A stretch of 64,000 nt of DNA. Origin: Calvatia gigantea (lineage: Eukaryota; Basidiomycota; Agaricomycetes; Agaricales; Lycoperdaceae). Positions 9,242 to 21,108 of the stretch are shown in pieces (position 1 is the stretch's first letter; each line of letters begins with the position of its first letter). Where the stretch lies: the NCBI GenBank assembly GCA_025093985.1, contig JACAAK010000006.1, forward strand, positions 620,001-684,000. Reading direction: 5' to 3'. The notes beneath the pieces were generated by a model. It was not told where the DNA came from and did not search any database. It saw only the letters and a program-made list of their open reading frames with translations. A program made the position numbers and the translations under genes.

Positions 9242-11661
9242 GTATATCTCCTCATCCAGTTTGCCATATACTGTAAATAGGCTGTTTTTACGTCAACGCT
9301 ATGCATATCCCAATCATGGATTGCAGCGAGTGCGAAGCTTACGCGCGCGGACTCGTAGCGGACAACTGGTGAGAATAGCTCGTTGTAGTCGATGCCTTCA
9401 ATCTGCGAGAACCCTTTCGCAACTAAGCGAGCTCGCAGGTGGCCATCAGACTTTTCGAGAAATACCCAACGGTTTTTAACCGTCCTCCTTCCTTTCGGAA
9501 GATCTACTAGTTCATATACCCCGCGTTTCTTTAATGCTTCGAGTTCCTCGATACACACAGCCATCCATTTTGCCTTGACAGGCTCAGGAAGCTTAAGCAT
9601 GTCACGGAAAGTTTCAGGCTCTCCATGTGCGGTGTTATGTACCGTCTGTATCAAGAAATCGATCAATTTTACTCCTCCCTCAGCGACAAGCCTTTCAATG
9701 TCCATATCATTTACATCGTGAGATGTCAGATCGTTGATTTCAGGCATAGGCGGCAGTTCCGGACGTGGAGGGAGCTGAAATGGAGGCATATCAAAGGGTT
9801 GTGGCAGATACCGCTCAGCATGAACTCTTTGCCTCACATATTCAGGATGGTTAGTCCTTGCTCTACGCTCACGAATTACTTCGTCCGAAGGGGCATTAGC
9901 GCGAACGCGCTGCCTTTGCCTCTGCTGCTCTTGTCGGTGAGTCCGATCTATTTCTCTTTCAATCGAAATTGGACGCCTATTTTCTCCGTATGTGTTACCT
10001 GGTCTAACAGGAGGCCTGCCTTGTCGTTCAGAACGACGCGGCTCTACCTGATCAGAACCAACAGCGCGACGTTTGGGAACAGGAATTGGGAATTCCTCGT
10101 TTTGAGTATCCCATACATCTCTGTCCACATGCCAATTATCACGTACATCAGATTCCTCCTCAACGGTCGTTCCACGTGAAGGTGGCGACTCAGGTGGGGG
10201 AATCCAAGGTGGCGTATTGCCAGGTGATGGCCGTCGTGAATCAATGCTGTCAGGCGGAGTAGGATCTCGCCGGGGTAAAGGAGGTGTAGGCGGAGAATGT
10301 TTTGGTTTAAACGGTGGAGAAACTGGGGGTAATGATACTGGATGATCAGGTGGAGGTGGAACAATTCCAGCGTCATCCGAAGATGGCGGAATAGGTGGTT
10401 CATTTCCTAATTCTGGTCTAGGCAGGTTTCTCTCTCCTCCGTGATTAGGCCGGTTACTGCTATCCGGCACTGAATCGGGGCATTTAGGGAAATATTCCTC
10501 GTCGAACAAGGCGTTTGGTGATATAAAAATCACGTTGCCTGCCGTGTGCCGCATAAAGACGTAATTTTTACTGCCTTTGTATCCAAGAAAGATCATAATC
10601 TCGGATTTTGCGGACAATTTGTTTGGGCAGATCTCATCGGGTAGATATACATATGCGCCGCATCCAAACACACGGATATGGGACAGATTTGGTTTTTCCC
10701 TCGAATAACACTCAAAAGGTGTCTTCCACTGGAGACACTGGACTAGTGTGCGATTATATAAATGCACAGCTGTATTCAATGCAAATTCCCACCACGAGTC
10801 AGGTAAACATGCCTGTAGCCTTATAGCTTGGGCTTTCTCGTGTAGGGTGCGGTTCAGTCTCTCTGCTCTCCCGTTCTGCTGATGCGCATAGGGAGCAGTG
10901 GTCTCGTGGGTGATTCCTCGCACCGCGAGTCCTGCCAACAACCTTTCGTTGACATATTCTCCTCCATTATCGGTGCGAAGTCGTTTGACTCGCATTCCGG
11001 AGAGGTTCTCCAATGCACTGATTAGCTGTATGAGCTTCTCAGAAGCCTCAGACTTCTTTCGAAGGAGGACTATATGCGCATGAGAAGAAAAGTCATCAAG
11101 GAACGTCATTGCCCATTTGTATTTATGGTAGCTAATGACGGGCAGTTCCAACAAGTCTGAGTGACATAGCTCAAAGACTGTGGAGGCTCGCTTGGAGTTA
11201 ATCGGAAAGGGGTTATTATGCATTTTCCCCTTGGCACAGCCATCGCAAATGCCTTTCCGAGTAGATGGTGCGGGAATCAACGCGATGCCCTCAACTTGCT
11301 TTGGAAGCTCGGAGAGCGCGCGATCCGAAGGATGTCCCATTCGACGATGCCAATCGATATAATCAAGTTGGCATAATGTCAACGCTACTGGCTTCTCCTT
11401 GCTATTTTGCAAGACATACGTGTGCACCGTATGTACATTGTTTTTGAACAAACGATGAGGCCAGGCGGATAATACAGCACTTCCTGATTTATCACGGATG
11501 GTGGTCCCTTTAACGGTTGCCTCTAAAACATAGCCATTCCGAAGAATCTGGCCTGAGGACATTAACCGTTCTGTGATTTCTTTGATGTAAAAGACCGGCG
11601 CAATATGCGAAGTAGCACTCTTGGACTTTTCCTTGTCTGACACGTCATGCTGGAAAATCAC
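9118..11661 (-). pseudogene. Copia integrase and N-terminal reverse transcriptase
   Basis: The 847-codon frame carries the pre-integrase zinc motif (WHRRMGHPS ... CDGCAKGK), then integrase with HSDL, TDNGGEY (near 10953-10973) and NGRAERLNRT as the DDE acidic residues. Next come a long Pro-rich spacer (PPSSDDAG..., about residues 415-520) and the start of RT with ARLVAKGFSQIEGIDY and DVKTAYL. The last ~45 residues are out of frame because of the 5-bp scar at 9269-9275. It is joined upstream to the protease frame across a TGA at 11668-11670. Family B relics align along this region, including the poorly conserved spacer. Confidence 0.92.
9269..9275 (-). other. Tc1 excision footprint TACAGTA
   Basis: On the coding strand copia pol reads TTTACAGTATATGG. 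The core TA-CAG-TA is what a Tc1-type element with CAG termini leaves after excision: one target TA, three end bases and the duplicated TA. Taking out the 5 extra bases would bring AYL into frame with YGKLDEEIYMEQPEGF, the normal copia RT continuation. The two Tc1 elements in this window begin with exactly CAG. Confidence 0.82.
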
Positions 11662-11667
11662 AGACCC

Positions 11668-11964
11668 TCATCCTGTCATTTCATAGATCCGGTTGCCAGC
11701 AGCTTGTATAAGCCCGAAATGGCCCATCTTAACCTCTGCGAAATCAGAGAGATAACCGGTGACATGGTACGATGCTCCCAAATCAAGGAGCCAGTCCGCG
11801 TTATTCACAGAATGTTTATTCCCTTCCTCTCGACACTTTTGGCACTGAGACAAATCACAGATGTGATATGTAATGATCTGATTAAGATCCTCGTGCTCTT
11901 TGTGGAGTTCTGACCTTAACTTGTCTGAATACTCATGATTATTCACGGTATATGTAGCGTTCAT
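11668..11964 (-). pseudogene. Copia protease segment
   Basis: The frame encodes WLLDLGASYHVTG, the aspartic protease active site of copia elements, with Leu where Ser is usual. The enzyme would process the Gag-Pol polyprotein. It ends in TGA at 11668-11670 and resumes at once in the same frame as the integrase, so the stop is a nonsense change. Upstream it is in frame with gag across a TGA at 12130-12132, so gag and pol were one frame, as in many copia elements. Confidence 0.85.
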
Positions 11965-12129
11965 CTTACTTTCCGGCTTAGTTATCCCAGCGGAATAAGC
12001 AGAAGGGGAAGCGCCTTGAGCGCGCTTCCAGCATACATTGCAATTGATGAAGTCTGTACAGCGGTGTCTACGACGAGTCCCTACAGGAGGTGGACGACGT
12101 GCTACATCTGCATAGGTGCCCTGCTCTCT

Positions 12130-13770
12130 TCAGCGGCCACCTGGTCGTCCCAACTCAACCTCGGAATCTCCAGGGCGTCCTGCTCCGAGGCGGACAGACC
12201 CTGCGTCTGTATCGTTCCGTCCCATCCGTTGATGGGGCTGCACATCATCTTCTGCATCAGAACAAGAATAATAGTCAGTTAAAGGTACTGACCCGCACCC
12301 TCCGTCGGAACTGTAGTCGGTGTCCGAGTCGTTGTCATCTAAGACCGACTCGAGGACTGACTCGATTTCCTTCAGTGCCTGCTTTTTCTTCAGCGGCTTG
12401 GGCTTCTTGATTATCGCCGGCCTGTTATACACAGGGGCCGGCCACGCGATCTCGTCTTCCTCTCTTGTGATGGTGGATGGAGAGGGCTCAACATCCATCT
12501 TGTCAAAGCGCTTCCACATCTCCTCCGAACTCTCGCCCGACGAAGAAGTTGATTTGAGACGTTCGTCCCACTTCTTTAGTGTGGTAACCTTGGCTTTCAC
12601 CGAAGGTTTGCGACGAGCTTCGGGCTTGGGCGCAGTGATGCATGACGCGAGCGGAGTGGCATTGCTGCCAGTGGCGGCAGAGTTAGAGGCAACGGGAGGT
12701 GTCTTGGCTCGACGTGTTGCTTCTACAAAAGAACGAGTGGATGGTGGCGGCACGGTTTGTGCCTGCGACACGAAGTCCACGTCCTGGATATAACCGGAAG
12801 AGGTGGCGGCATTGCCTTGCGCACCTCCCTCCTTTCCCTTTCCCTTTCCTTTTCCTCGAGGGCGCCATCGGCATTTCTTCTCGCCGTTGCCTTCTCCTCC
12901 AGATGGCTTCTGCTGCTGCTGGGGCTTTTTAGACCCCGAAGGTTGCTGCTGACCTTGCGGTCGCTGTCCACCTTGCTGCAGCTGGCGCTGCTGCTGCTGC
13001 CCACCTCCCTGTCGTGGAGTAAAGCGCGCTCGTTGCGCGTGGGCGGTCTGGTTGGAGGCATAAGCGGCAATAATACCGCTTCTGGCTTTATCCCACGTCA
13101 GCTCATGGAGTGACGTGTTCGAGGTGAGGAGCGTCTGAGCTACATGGCTCAAAGACGGGTGGAGGGAATGGAGGAGGATCATCGTTTCAATCTCCGGGGC
13201 GATGCCACTATCCATGGCGTCAAGCTGCCCGAAGATTTGCTGGAGCTCGCTCATCTTGAGCGAGGGATCGCCACCGAGAGGAAGTTCAAACGTTATAGCA
13301 CGAATGAACTCGTTGTAGACCTGGGCTGGTCCAGGAAGGCCATATTGGCCCTGCAACTGAGACCAGAGAGCTCGAGCATCCCTGGCGGAATGCTTTAGCA
13401 TGCTGTTGGGGAGAGTTGCCTCAATCAACCCAAGAGCTCGCATCCGTAGGTTGTTGGCCATACCAACACTGCGGCACTCCTCAGCAGTCGCAGGAATTGG
13501 AGTTCCTGGTCGTGCGGGACGTGCCGGCGAAGTGCTAGTCGCCGGGGTAGCTGGGTGCTCAGGTCCGTAGGCCTACTCGTATTGGACTGGCTCGTCCATG
13601 GCTCCAGAGAAATCCCATCTGGTTCAGGAGCAGTCGTTTAAGGAAATGCACATAAGTGCAGACCGAAGGCGAAGCGACCAGATAGTGTAGTTCCCCGTCC
13701 CAGTAAGGACGGGAAGCTGCCCGCTAGGGGTTTGAACAAAGCCCTGCGGAGCAGGGGCCAGTTTAGACAT
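12130..13770 (-). pseudogene. Copia gag
   Basis: The frame begins at ATG 13770 (MSKLAPAPQG) and contains the LxGTxNYxxW-type gag start (LTGTGNYTIWSLRLRSAL). It then meets TGA at 13624-13626 and TAG at 13573-13575 before a 443-codon open stretch from 13461. That part has the helical Gag/UBN2-like region (ALWSQLQGQYG ... HSLHPSL), a Gln-rich segment and a KGKGKGKEGG basic run. No CCHC knuckle is visible. Gag would form the virus-like particle. The TGA fits a former CGA; the TAG does not fit a CpG change. Confidence 0.85.
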
Positions 13771-13956
13771 ATCTAAGAATAGGGTAAACACGCGTTAGCA
13801 TCATGTAGGACTGTAGTGCGTGATGCACGCATTGCAACATGGGGCAGACACAGGGATCAAATGGACCAAAGGGCCACCGTCTCCCAGGTTGCATACGACT
13901 GTAGCCTCCTACACTCTACCAGCGTTGCTAAACACGGTCGGAGTGAGCGGCGGTCG

Positions 13957-13968
13957 GGGCCCATAACC
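13957..13968 (-). promoter_or_regulatory. Primer binding site of the copia (initiator tRNA anticodon arm)
   Basis: Directly inside the 5' LTR the minus strand reads GGTTATGGGCCC. That is the reverse complement of GGGCCCATAACC, the anticodon stem-loop of eukaryotic initiator tRNA-Met (CAT anticodon), as I recall it. This matches half-tRNA priming known from Drosophila copia. The same 12 bases sit at the same place in both complete family B copies. Confidence 0.8.
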
Positions 13969-14377
13969 TGTTAAGACGAGTACACCACAATAGCATTACG
14001 CTAGTGGCGGAGGGGAGTCGTACTCACTGGGTTTATTGAGATGGTAGTTGTAGACCGTTGCTAGAGGATATCTTAGTGGAATGATGGGCGTAGAGTAGAC
14101 TGGATTGTCTAAGGAATGTACGCATACTACATAGATCTTATATATCTAATGTCTCTGGTCTGTGCGCCGTTCTACCTAATACAGGTGAGGTCTTATCTGC
14201 CAGTAGCATATACAGAGCATACTGCGTACATTGTTCTATTTAATAGACCATGACCAGCAACCTAGAGTGCGGTCTAGTACATTGTTCGTTATCTCTCTTC
14301 AAGAGTGAAGTACTCAAGAACCCGTTTCAGCTATAAATAGACTGAACCAACATAGTGGTACGGATCGAGATTCAACA
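13969..14377 (-). repeat. 5' LTR of the copia (409 bp)
   Basis: Termini are TGTTGAATCTC and GTCTTAACA on the coding strand. It is uninterrupted and serves as the reference for the 3' LTR at 5652-6385. Its first ~70 bases resemble the LTRs of family B and LTR-C, while the middle differs. Confidence 0.92.
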
Positions 14378-14795
14378 AGTTCTGCTTATACCAGTGTACT
14401 CAGAGAGTCTTGAGGAGAGGGGAAGCGATGCTTAGAGAAGCTAGTGTAGAGCAGAGAAGACATAGTGTCTTACGCCAAAAGGCGTAGCCAAAAGGCATAT
14501 ATACTACAATACTACATAGGGGTATATATACTAATATCCCTGGTCTGTGCACTCTAAACCCTTATACGGGTGAGGTCTAACTACCAGTAGCATAATTGGA
14601 GCATACTGTGTACAATGCATATGCTAGAAGGTTCCATGTGGAGGGTATAACCAACTACCAGAAGGGCAGTACAACTACTGCGTACGTAGTCCGTGATGGT
14701 CCATTATAATCAACCCTCTGAAGGTGAAATACTCGAACCCCATTTCAGCTATAAATAGACTGAACCAACATAGTGGTACGGGACGAGATTCAACA
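14378..14795 (-). repeat. 3' LTR of family B copy 2, larger piece
   Basis: After the duplicated AGTTC the family B LTR continues (TGCTTATACC ...) and ends TTCAACA at 14795. With 5521-5651 it makes a 544-bp LTR, the same length as its partner at 21109-21652. Confidence 0.92.
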
Positions 14796-15514
14796 CTCCT
14801 CCTCACTTGAAGGGGGGAAGATTAACGCTTCAATAATCTAGTGGTATTGAAACCAAGCTTAGACATTGGAATCTTCAACAAAAGAGTGGCAGGGCCAAAT
14901 ATCAAACGTCGGAGTCATCAATGATCATGCAGATTTAACCAGACTTTGAAAGCTGGAAAAGAAAGCCTGTAGTGGAGAGGAATTGATGCTAGCATTTGCT
15001 ATGATAGCCATAAAGGATGCAATGACAATTGCTTTGAGCTATCAAATGTCCTTTAACTCAACTTTAACTCCCGCGACTAACTCACTGCAACTTTCGTCTA
15101 AGAGTAGGAGTAGGAAAGCTTAAAAAGCTCCTCCAGAAATTGTAAACAGCAATTCTTTCGAAGTATTTAACAAGTCTGTTTTTCCACGTAGGTGCGAAAT
15201 ATAAAAAACCATTTTGCTGATGTGAAATCCTAAGTGATAAATCACTGGTCGCTAATCCAGCATGCAATTTATTGTGAGATCAGGAAAGCAGCAAGATTAA
15301 GCTAGCATAACCAAGGCTGTCACTTTGCGGTTATGTAGACCAATCAGCCACAGCAGTCCTATGAGCCGGCGGAGCGATGATGCTACAAGCCTTGTTCTGA
15401 TTTGACTCAAACAAATTCCAAATTAATGGATTCACAAATGGAAGTGGTCTCATGCAATTTTCCTCCATGCAAAAGGCATTTTGGCCGATGTGGATTAAGG
15501 ATTCAGTCCCAAGG

Positions 15515-16217
15515 AATGCATACACACTTTTTGTTATTTCCTGTCAACTCCAAAAAGAAGGGAGGAACAATTAAGTCCTTTATTTGTTTCTCCATTCAAC
15601 TCCAAAGAGGTGGAAGGATCTTGAAATTGACCCTGTATATTTTTCCGGACTCTCGATTTGAGGTGGATGGATAAATTCCATGTAGATGTTTTACCGTAGA
15701 CTCATGAAGAGGCGGAAGGTTACATTCAAAACCTATGAAGTTTTTCCTCAATCTTGTGAAAGAGAGAAAGGATCGCTAGACCCTATCTTATTTTTGTCTT
15801 GTGAAAGGAATAAGTTCCTATCATATTTTTACAGTCGACTCTTGAGCGAGTATGAAGGAATATGTTCCTGATTTATTTTATCCAACAACTCATAAGAGGT
15901 GGAAAGGTAAAAGTGTAAACCTTATAATATTTTCTCCTACAACTTGTTAGAGGAGGAAGGAATAATTTCCTAATGTTATTTTTGCCTAAGATGCTTGTCT
16001 TGAGACGTCGGTGGGGATAACTCCCCATTTGTTTTATCAGTGACTCATGAGAGGCGATAGGAACAATTGAAAGTCCTATGAATATATTTTTCCAGCAACT
16101 GTGGTGGAAAGGAATATTTCTAAACCTAATATTTTTATCTGAGCGTCTTTGTATGAAGGTGGAAAGGAATATCATGTCCTTCATGTTTTTTCCATCAACT
16201 CTGAAGAGGAGGGCTCA
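15515..16217 (-). repeat. ~50-bp unit array, family B copy 2
   Basis: This is the same array as at 2606-3312 on the opposite strand, with about the same unit number and order. Units differ from copy 1 mostly by transitions, for example ATGAGTCACTG here against GCGGGTCGCTG in copy 1. The array was therefore fixed before the two copies separated. Confidence 0.82.
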
Positions 16218-19200
16218 CAATAACATAGGAATTGGTATCATGTTGCAGCAATCACTTGAGCTAGCTAGTTGCAAGGCTGTTAGACTTTTATTGCCAAAGC
16301 GAGGTCGACGAAGTAGTTTTGGAAAATGTGGATAAAATCCAGTGTAATCGCATGAAGGTGGATTAAGTCCAGCTCAATCAAGGATTGAAGGTTCCTTCCA
16401 TGTAACACGATAGTGCTCATCTGGTGTCATTCAGACTCTCTTCTTATCTTGGTAAGCCAAAGCCCATCAGATTATTCCAGTGTATTTTCTCATCCAGTCT
16501 ACAAAAGCAGTTTTGTCATCAATGCTAAGCATTTCTCACATGCGTGGATAACTGGAGAATTGAATCATAAAAGCGATACTTTTAACTTAATGAAATTCCT
16601 TTGCTGTTAAGTGCAGGATAAGGCGGTCATCGGATTTGGAGTAAGAATACTGTATCCATTGTTCTTCTCCATGCTTTTTAGCATGTTAAGTTTCTTAACA
16701 CATGTTACTCAATCATATCGCTTTTTAGGGCTCAGAGAGTGTTTATCATGTTACGAACCACTGCGGCGCACATCAATTAAGATGGACCGGTGAAGTGTAG
16801 CCTTTGAAAGCTTTAATCATATGCGGTTATTCACCAGCAATTAAGAACTAGTTTTACTGTACTCCTCCCTCAGTGACGAGTATATCAATTTAAATGTCAA
16901 CGTGCATTGTTAATGGCAGATCATTATTGATGCAATTCCAGAAATAAAAGAATTTTCTCGCAAGTTTGTTAAGCTATACAAGGTGAAAGCTCATATGGAG
17001 GTATAACCATCACATATTTTTAGGATGGTATATCCGAGCTGTTGCGCTTTTCTGGTAGATGCTAGCATGAATGCATAGTAAGTCTTATGCTTGTCTAACT
17101 CTAGTCGGTGAGTCCAAACAAGTTCTTCTTGAAATTGAATGCCTAATCCATTATAGTCTACCTGTAGGTGACCCGCGTAATAAACAGTGCAGTCTTTCCT
17201 AGTCAGGTTCAATTTGTGCAATGCGTTATCAACCAGCATTTTTATTCAACTCCTCCACAATGGTCATTCCACATTAGTGGCGACACAGAAGTGTGGTGTG
17301 TCAAAAGCAGTAGTAATCCTGTAAAGGATGCGCATATTATGCATTAAATTGGCGATTATATCCACGTAAGACATAGGATATGGTGGGCGGAGATTTCTCA
17401 AATGGAAATGGAAAGGATTCAGGAGGTGATTGTGGAGTGCAATGGAATATATCCTGCAACATCAAAAGATGGCAGATAAAGAAGTTTTGCTATTTCTTGC
17501 TTCATGCAGGTTTTGTTCTCTTCTTTGCAAGTGAACTGGTTACTGCTATCCAGTTGCTGAATCATGACGTTTAAGGGTATATTCCCTCATCAAATAAGGC
17601 ATCCGAATTTGGATTGTTCATAGAATGTTAAGCCTTTCTGTGTGCCGCTTGAACTTAAAAGTTCTCATTGATCAAACGATCAAGGTATGTTACATCTCGA
17701 ATAAGCAATCATGTTTGGGCAGTCATCATGTTAACCGATGAGCCGCGAAGCCAAACCCACAGTACAGAACCAAATTAATGGTTTATTCCTTGATTCACAC
17801 AATTAAGTGTCTTCCACTATAAATGCTTGGACTGGCACATTACGCTCTAGTCAACGCTAAACTATCACTAAGACGGGTAAGACATTCCCATTGCCATAAA
17901 GCTTTTAGGCTCTCAAAGTGTAGTGCAGATCAGTCTCTCTATGTCAACCATTGCGAAAGCATTGGGAGTAGGAGGTTTTAAGTGGGTTATTCATGCCACG
18001 AATATTTTGCTATTGCTTTCGTTTAGACAAACTCTCCTCCATATTCAGTTGCAACATTGGCCATTGTCAGCTATACTGTAGAGGTTTCTCTAATGAATCT
18101 TAGAGCCTCATAACTTCTTTCGAAGGAGGACAACTATCATCACGAGATGAGAAGTCGTAGAATAGCATCGTAATAGACAACTAGCAATTCCATCAAGTCC
18201 GAGTATTATGCTCAAGGATGAGGATATTCGTATAAAGGATTCTGGATAAAGGTACTGATGCAATTTCCCTTGTGAAATAATCCAGAGTGGCAATGAAATA
18301 ATGCAACATCTCGACAAGTCATAAAAGACGAGTGGATAAGGCATAATCATGGGAAATTCTGTTTGATGATGTCAAATGATATAGTCTATTAGGTGTAATG
18401 TTCAATGACCATTCATCTCCTTGCTTATAATCACAAGTTCATATACAACGATGAGATTGGGTGAACTAAAACAGCTCTGTGTGACTTATTGCAAGGTGGT
18501 GACCTTTTAACGATTGCCTCAAAAGCATTACACTTGAGGACATACGCTATAAGATTTTCTTGATATAGATTGGCCACACACTAATGTGGCACTACAAATC
18601 TTTATCCCTAATGTCATGAACTAATGCTGGAATATGAAAGCAGTTCAGATACTTGTCATTCCCGAAGGATTCCAGTTTTCTTGCCTCAAGCCTAATGTAA
18701 AGTGGTGAAGTCTAAGAATTAAATCTGGTGACATTGTACTGAAGCTCAACCATTATACGTTGGGAGCTATTCTGCTAATTCCTAGACATGTTGTAGTTTC
18801 CTTTCTTTGTAATGATGCGATTCACAAGATCCTTTTAGGGATATTCTTCTCAAGTGAATAGAGCAACATGCTCCCGCTATCATCTTCATATGATCTGTAA
18901 GGATTTCTCACTTGTTGCGTAGAAAAGGATTTATAGCCAGCACTTATATCTCATGCGGCACACCATTATTCATAGCATTTATCAAGGAGCATGAAGTTGA
19001 AAGTACTACTGTATATCCTTCCATTGGTATCAAGGTTAGCAACATCAGAAGATGGCAACACAAGAACTCCTCCAGCACCAAGCTCTATAAAGAGCAGTCT
19101 AAAGGATTTCTTAAGGAATTCGTCGGCGTATTGCATCATATGGTGCTAAACTCATCCTCTTTCTTAATTATAGTTGCTAAATGGTGCACACAAGTCCTAA

Positions 19201-19743
19201 TAATGGACAGCGACTTCCATGAAGTCAAACTTCCTTGAAGCAATCATTGTTATACCTGTAGTTGGCAGACAAAGCATTTTAACGTGCTTGTCCATGCTCT
19301 GACTTTAAACAGGTCTTCAAACTTGGGCGTGTAAACATGCGCTTAACACAAGTGAAGGAACATTGGTGCTGGAAGCAGGGCATGATATACATATAACAAT
19401 GCAGCTCCTCTATAAGAGAAATAGTATATGGCGGCAATCGCTCAAGCCAGCGACATATTTAAACTATATTCTGAAGTATTTCCTGAAACGACATAATGGC
19501 GGTATTACCAGCTCATTATCCTTCTCCCCTTATTTCCCAGCTGCAAGGACATGATTAGTGTTCTTCTCCTTGCTTTCTTCTTTGGATATTTTTGTGAATG
19601 CTACAAGTGCTGCTGCAATTGGCATAATGCCATGGTTTTATTGGTGCTGCGAGCCTTGTGGCTGCTGTCTACCATACCAGTGTAAGCACTGCAAATGTGG
19701 CAGCCCACTGCCTTAGTGTGGCATAAAGTGCTTAAAGCGCATG

Positions 19744-20365
19744 TGTCACAACCTGTACACACGCTCACCCGCTTCATCCGCTCTTACCCGGACTATACTT
19801 TATATTTTATTTATCATTCGCTCTCACCCGCTCTCCCCCGTCTCCCCCGCTCTCCATTCTTACTATTATGTCTGACGTTAATTTCCGATTATCCTCCTTG
19901 TACATTTCTCCGGTCGTCATACCTACTCCCGTTTCCCTTGCAATCCCTTTTACCGTTCATATCGTTCCTGTTTCACCTTATTCCTTTTAGCTAGCTGCAT
20001 TCCCAGTGTTTTTATCTAGCGGCCATACCTGGCCCGCACCTGAAGTCGTAGTAGTTTCCTTTTGTAGAACCACACTTCCTCACGTATATAAACCGTAGCT
20101 ACTTCGCCTGTAATCCTCAGTCTGAAATCTACTTAGCGACACGCTACTTCTATCTTACCTCTGTCTCTGTCTCTGTCTCCGCCTCTGACTCTGCCCTCAT
20201 CCCTTATTCTGAAGTTAGGACCACCCGTCGGCAGGAGGGCGCAACACATACATTGAAGCCACGGTCCTCCCGAGTTCGCCCGCTTCGTCCACCTTCGTCC
20301 GCATCCACACATCATTCCGGGCGTCTAGACTCCGGTCGTCTCACCTGCGTGACCTGCGCTTAACA
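19744..20365. repeat. Solo LTR-F (622 bp) inside family B copy 2
   Basis: The segment begins TGTCACAACC, ends GCTTAACA and is flanked by GCATG on both sides (19739-19743 and 20366-20370). Copy 4 lacks it at the equivalent place near 56.93 kb, where one GCATG (or its complement) is present. It contains a TATATAAACC box-like sequence near 20091 and a pyrimidine-rich CTCTGTCTCTGTCTC run near 20160, and is richer in CpG than its surroundings. No related internal region occurs in the window. Confidence 0.85.
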
Positions 20366-21096
20366 GCATGAGCTATCCATGGAAAGAATAAAGCGGTAGT
20401 CGAATAGACGTGGAAGGGGTAAAGCATTAAAGCCTGGAGTGAAGGAACGAACAGCGGACTTCTCAAAGATATTTTCTATATTCCAGCTTTATTTGATTAA
20501 GTGGGCCTTAGCAGCTTATAACTGCCAGCTTAAGTGAGTCAAATAGCTCAGGTATATGCTTGTGGTGTGTTTTGGAAATCAAGGCGGGACTTGCCCAATT
20601 GACTTGAAACACAAGAACACAAGGCTTATAATTTTCCTGACACTGCGGTATTTATTGCGGTCACTAAGACCAGCTAATTGACCAGCAAAGTGGAGCATAA
20701 TGCTCAGCATAAGTGATACATCATATAGTAAATTACTAAGGTGGATCTTAAGAGAATCCCTGAAAGCCCAAAGTGGTCGTCGTCAATCAGAGAGAGAATA
20801 CCAGAACAGAGGTGGAGCAACCAGAGCGGAACAGTTCTGCTGCAACCTAGAATGGGGAGCAGACCTAAAGCAGTCGAACTAGACCGGAGATGACAGTTTG
20901 CCAGATCAAAAACCAAGAATGGGTAACAATGTGTCAGCATCATGTAGGACTGCTGTGCATAGTGCATACATTCACAACATGGGTCAGACAGGGTATCAAG
21001 TGAACCAAAGGCACCACTGTCTCCCAGGTTGAAAGCGACCATAGCCTCCTCAAACTCTACCAGCGTAATTAATGCGGTTCGAGTGAGTGGCAGTCG

Positions 21097-21108
21097 GGGC
21101 CCATAACC
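21097..21108 (-). promoter_or_regulatory. Primer binding site, family B copy 2
   Basis: The minus strand reads GGTTATGGGCCC next to the 5' LTR, identical to the copia site at 13957-13968. It is preserved although the coding interior is destroyed, as expected for an element that is still reverse-transcribed. Confidence 0.8.

Larger units (their letters stand above)
5652..14377 (-). mobile_element. Ty1/copia retrotransposon with Tc1 insertions
   Basis: The element is flanked by AGTTC on both sides (5647-5651 and 14378-14382) and sits inside the 3' LTR of family B copy 2. Its 5' LTR is 13969-14377 and its 3' LTR 5652-6385. One long gag-pol frame reads on the minus strand from 13770 to 6411. It is broken by in-frame TGA at 13624, 12130 and 11668, TAG at 13573, a Tc1 excision scar at 9269-9275 and a full Tc1 at 6529-8133. 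LTR sequences are close to identical outside the Tc1 fragment, so the insertion is young. It is the best coding source here for the family B relics. Confidence 0.93.
14796..21108 (-). pseudogene. Decayed copia gag-pol interior of family B copy 2
   Basis: Read on the minus strand, the interior goes from primer site and gag-like leader (21108 down to about 19.6 kb) through relic protease, integrase and RT to the polypurine tract at 14796. Alignment anchors to the intact copia are GAGGGAGGAGTA near 16.87 kb (LVAEGGV) and the ~50-bp array at 15.5-16.2 kb. The longest frames are about 110 codons, so no protein can be made. The order and many frame breaks match copies 1 and 4. Solo LTR-F lies at 19744-20365. 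CpG sites of copy 1 are often CA or TG here. Confidence 0.85.

Noticed and set aside
12320..12793. A 157-codon plus-strand frame opposite copia gag.
   Set aside because: It is antisense to the Gln/Pro/Lys-rich gag region, where biased codons keep the opposite strand open.
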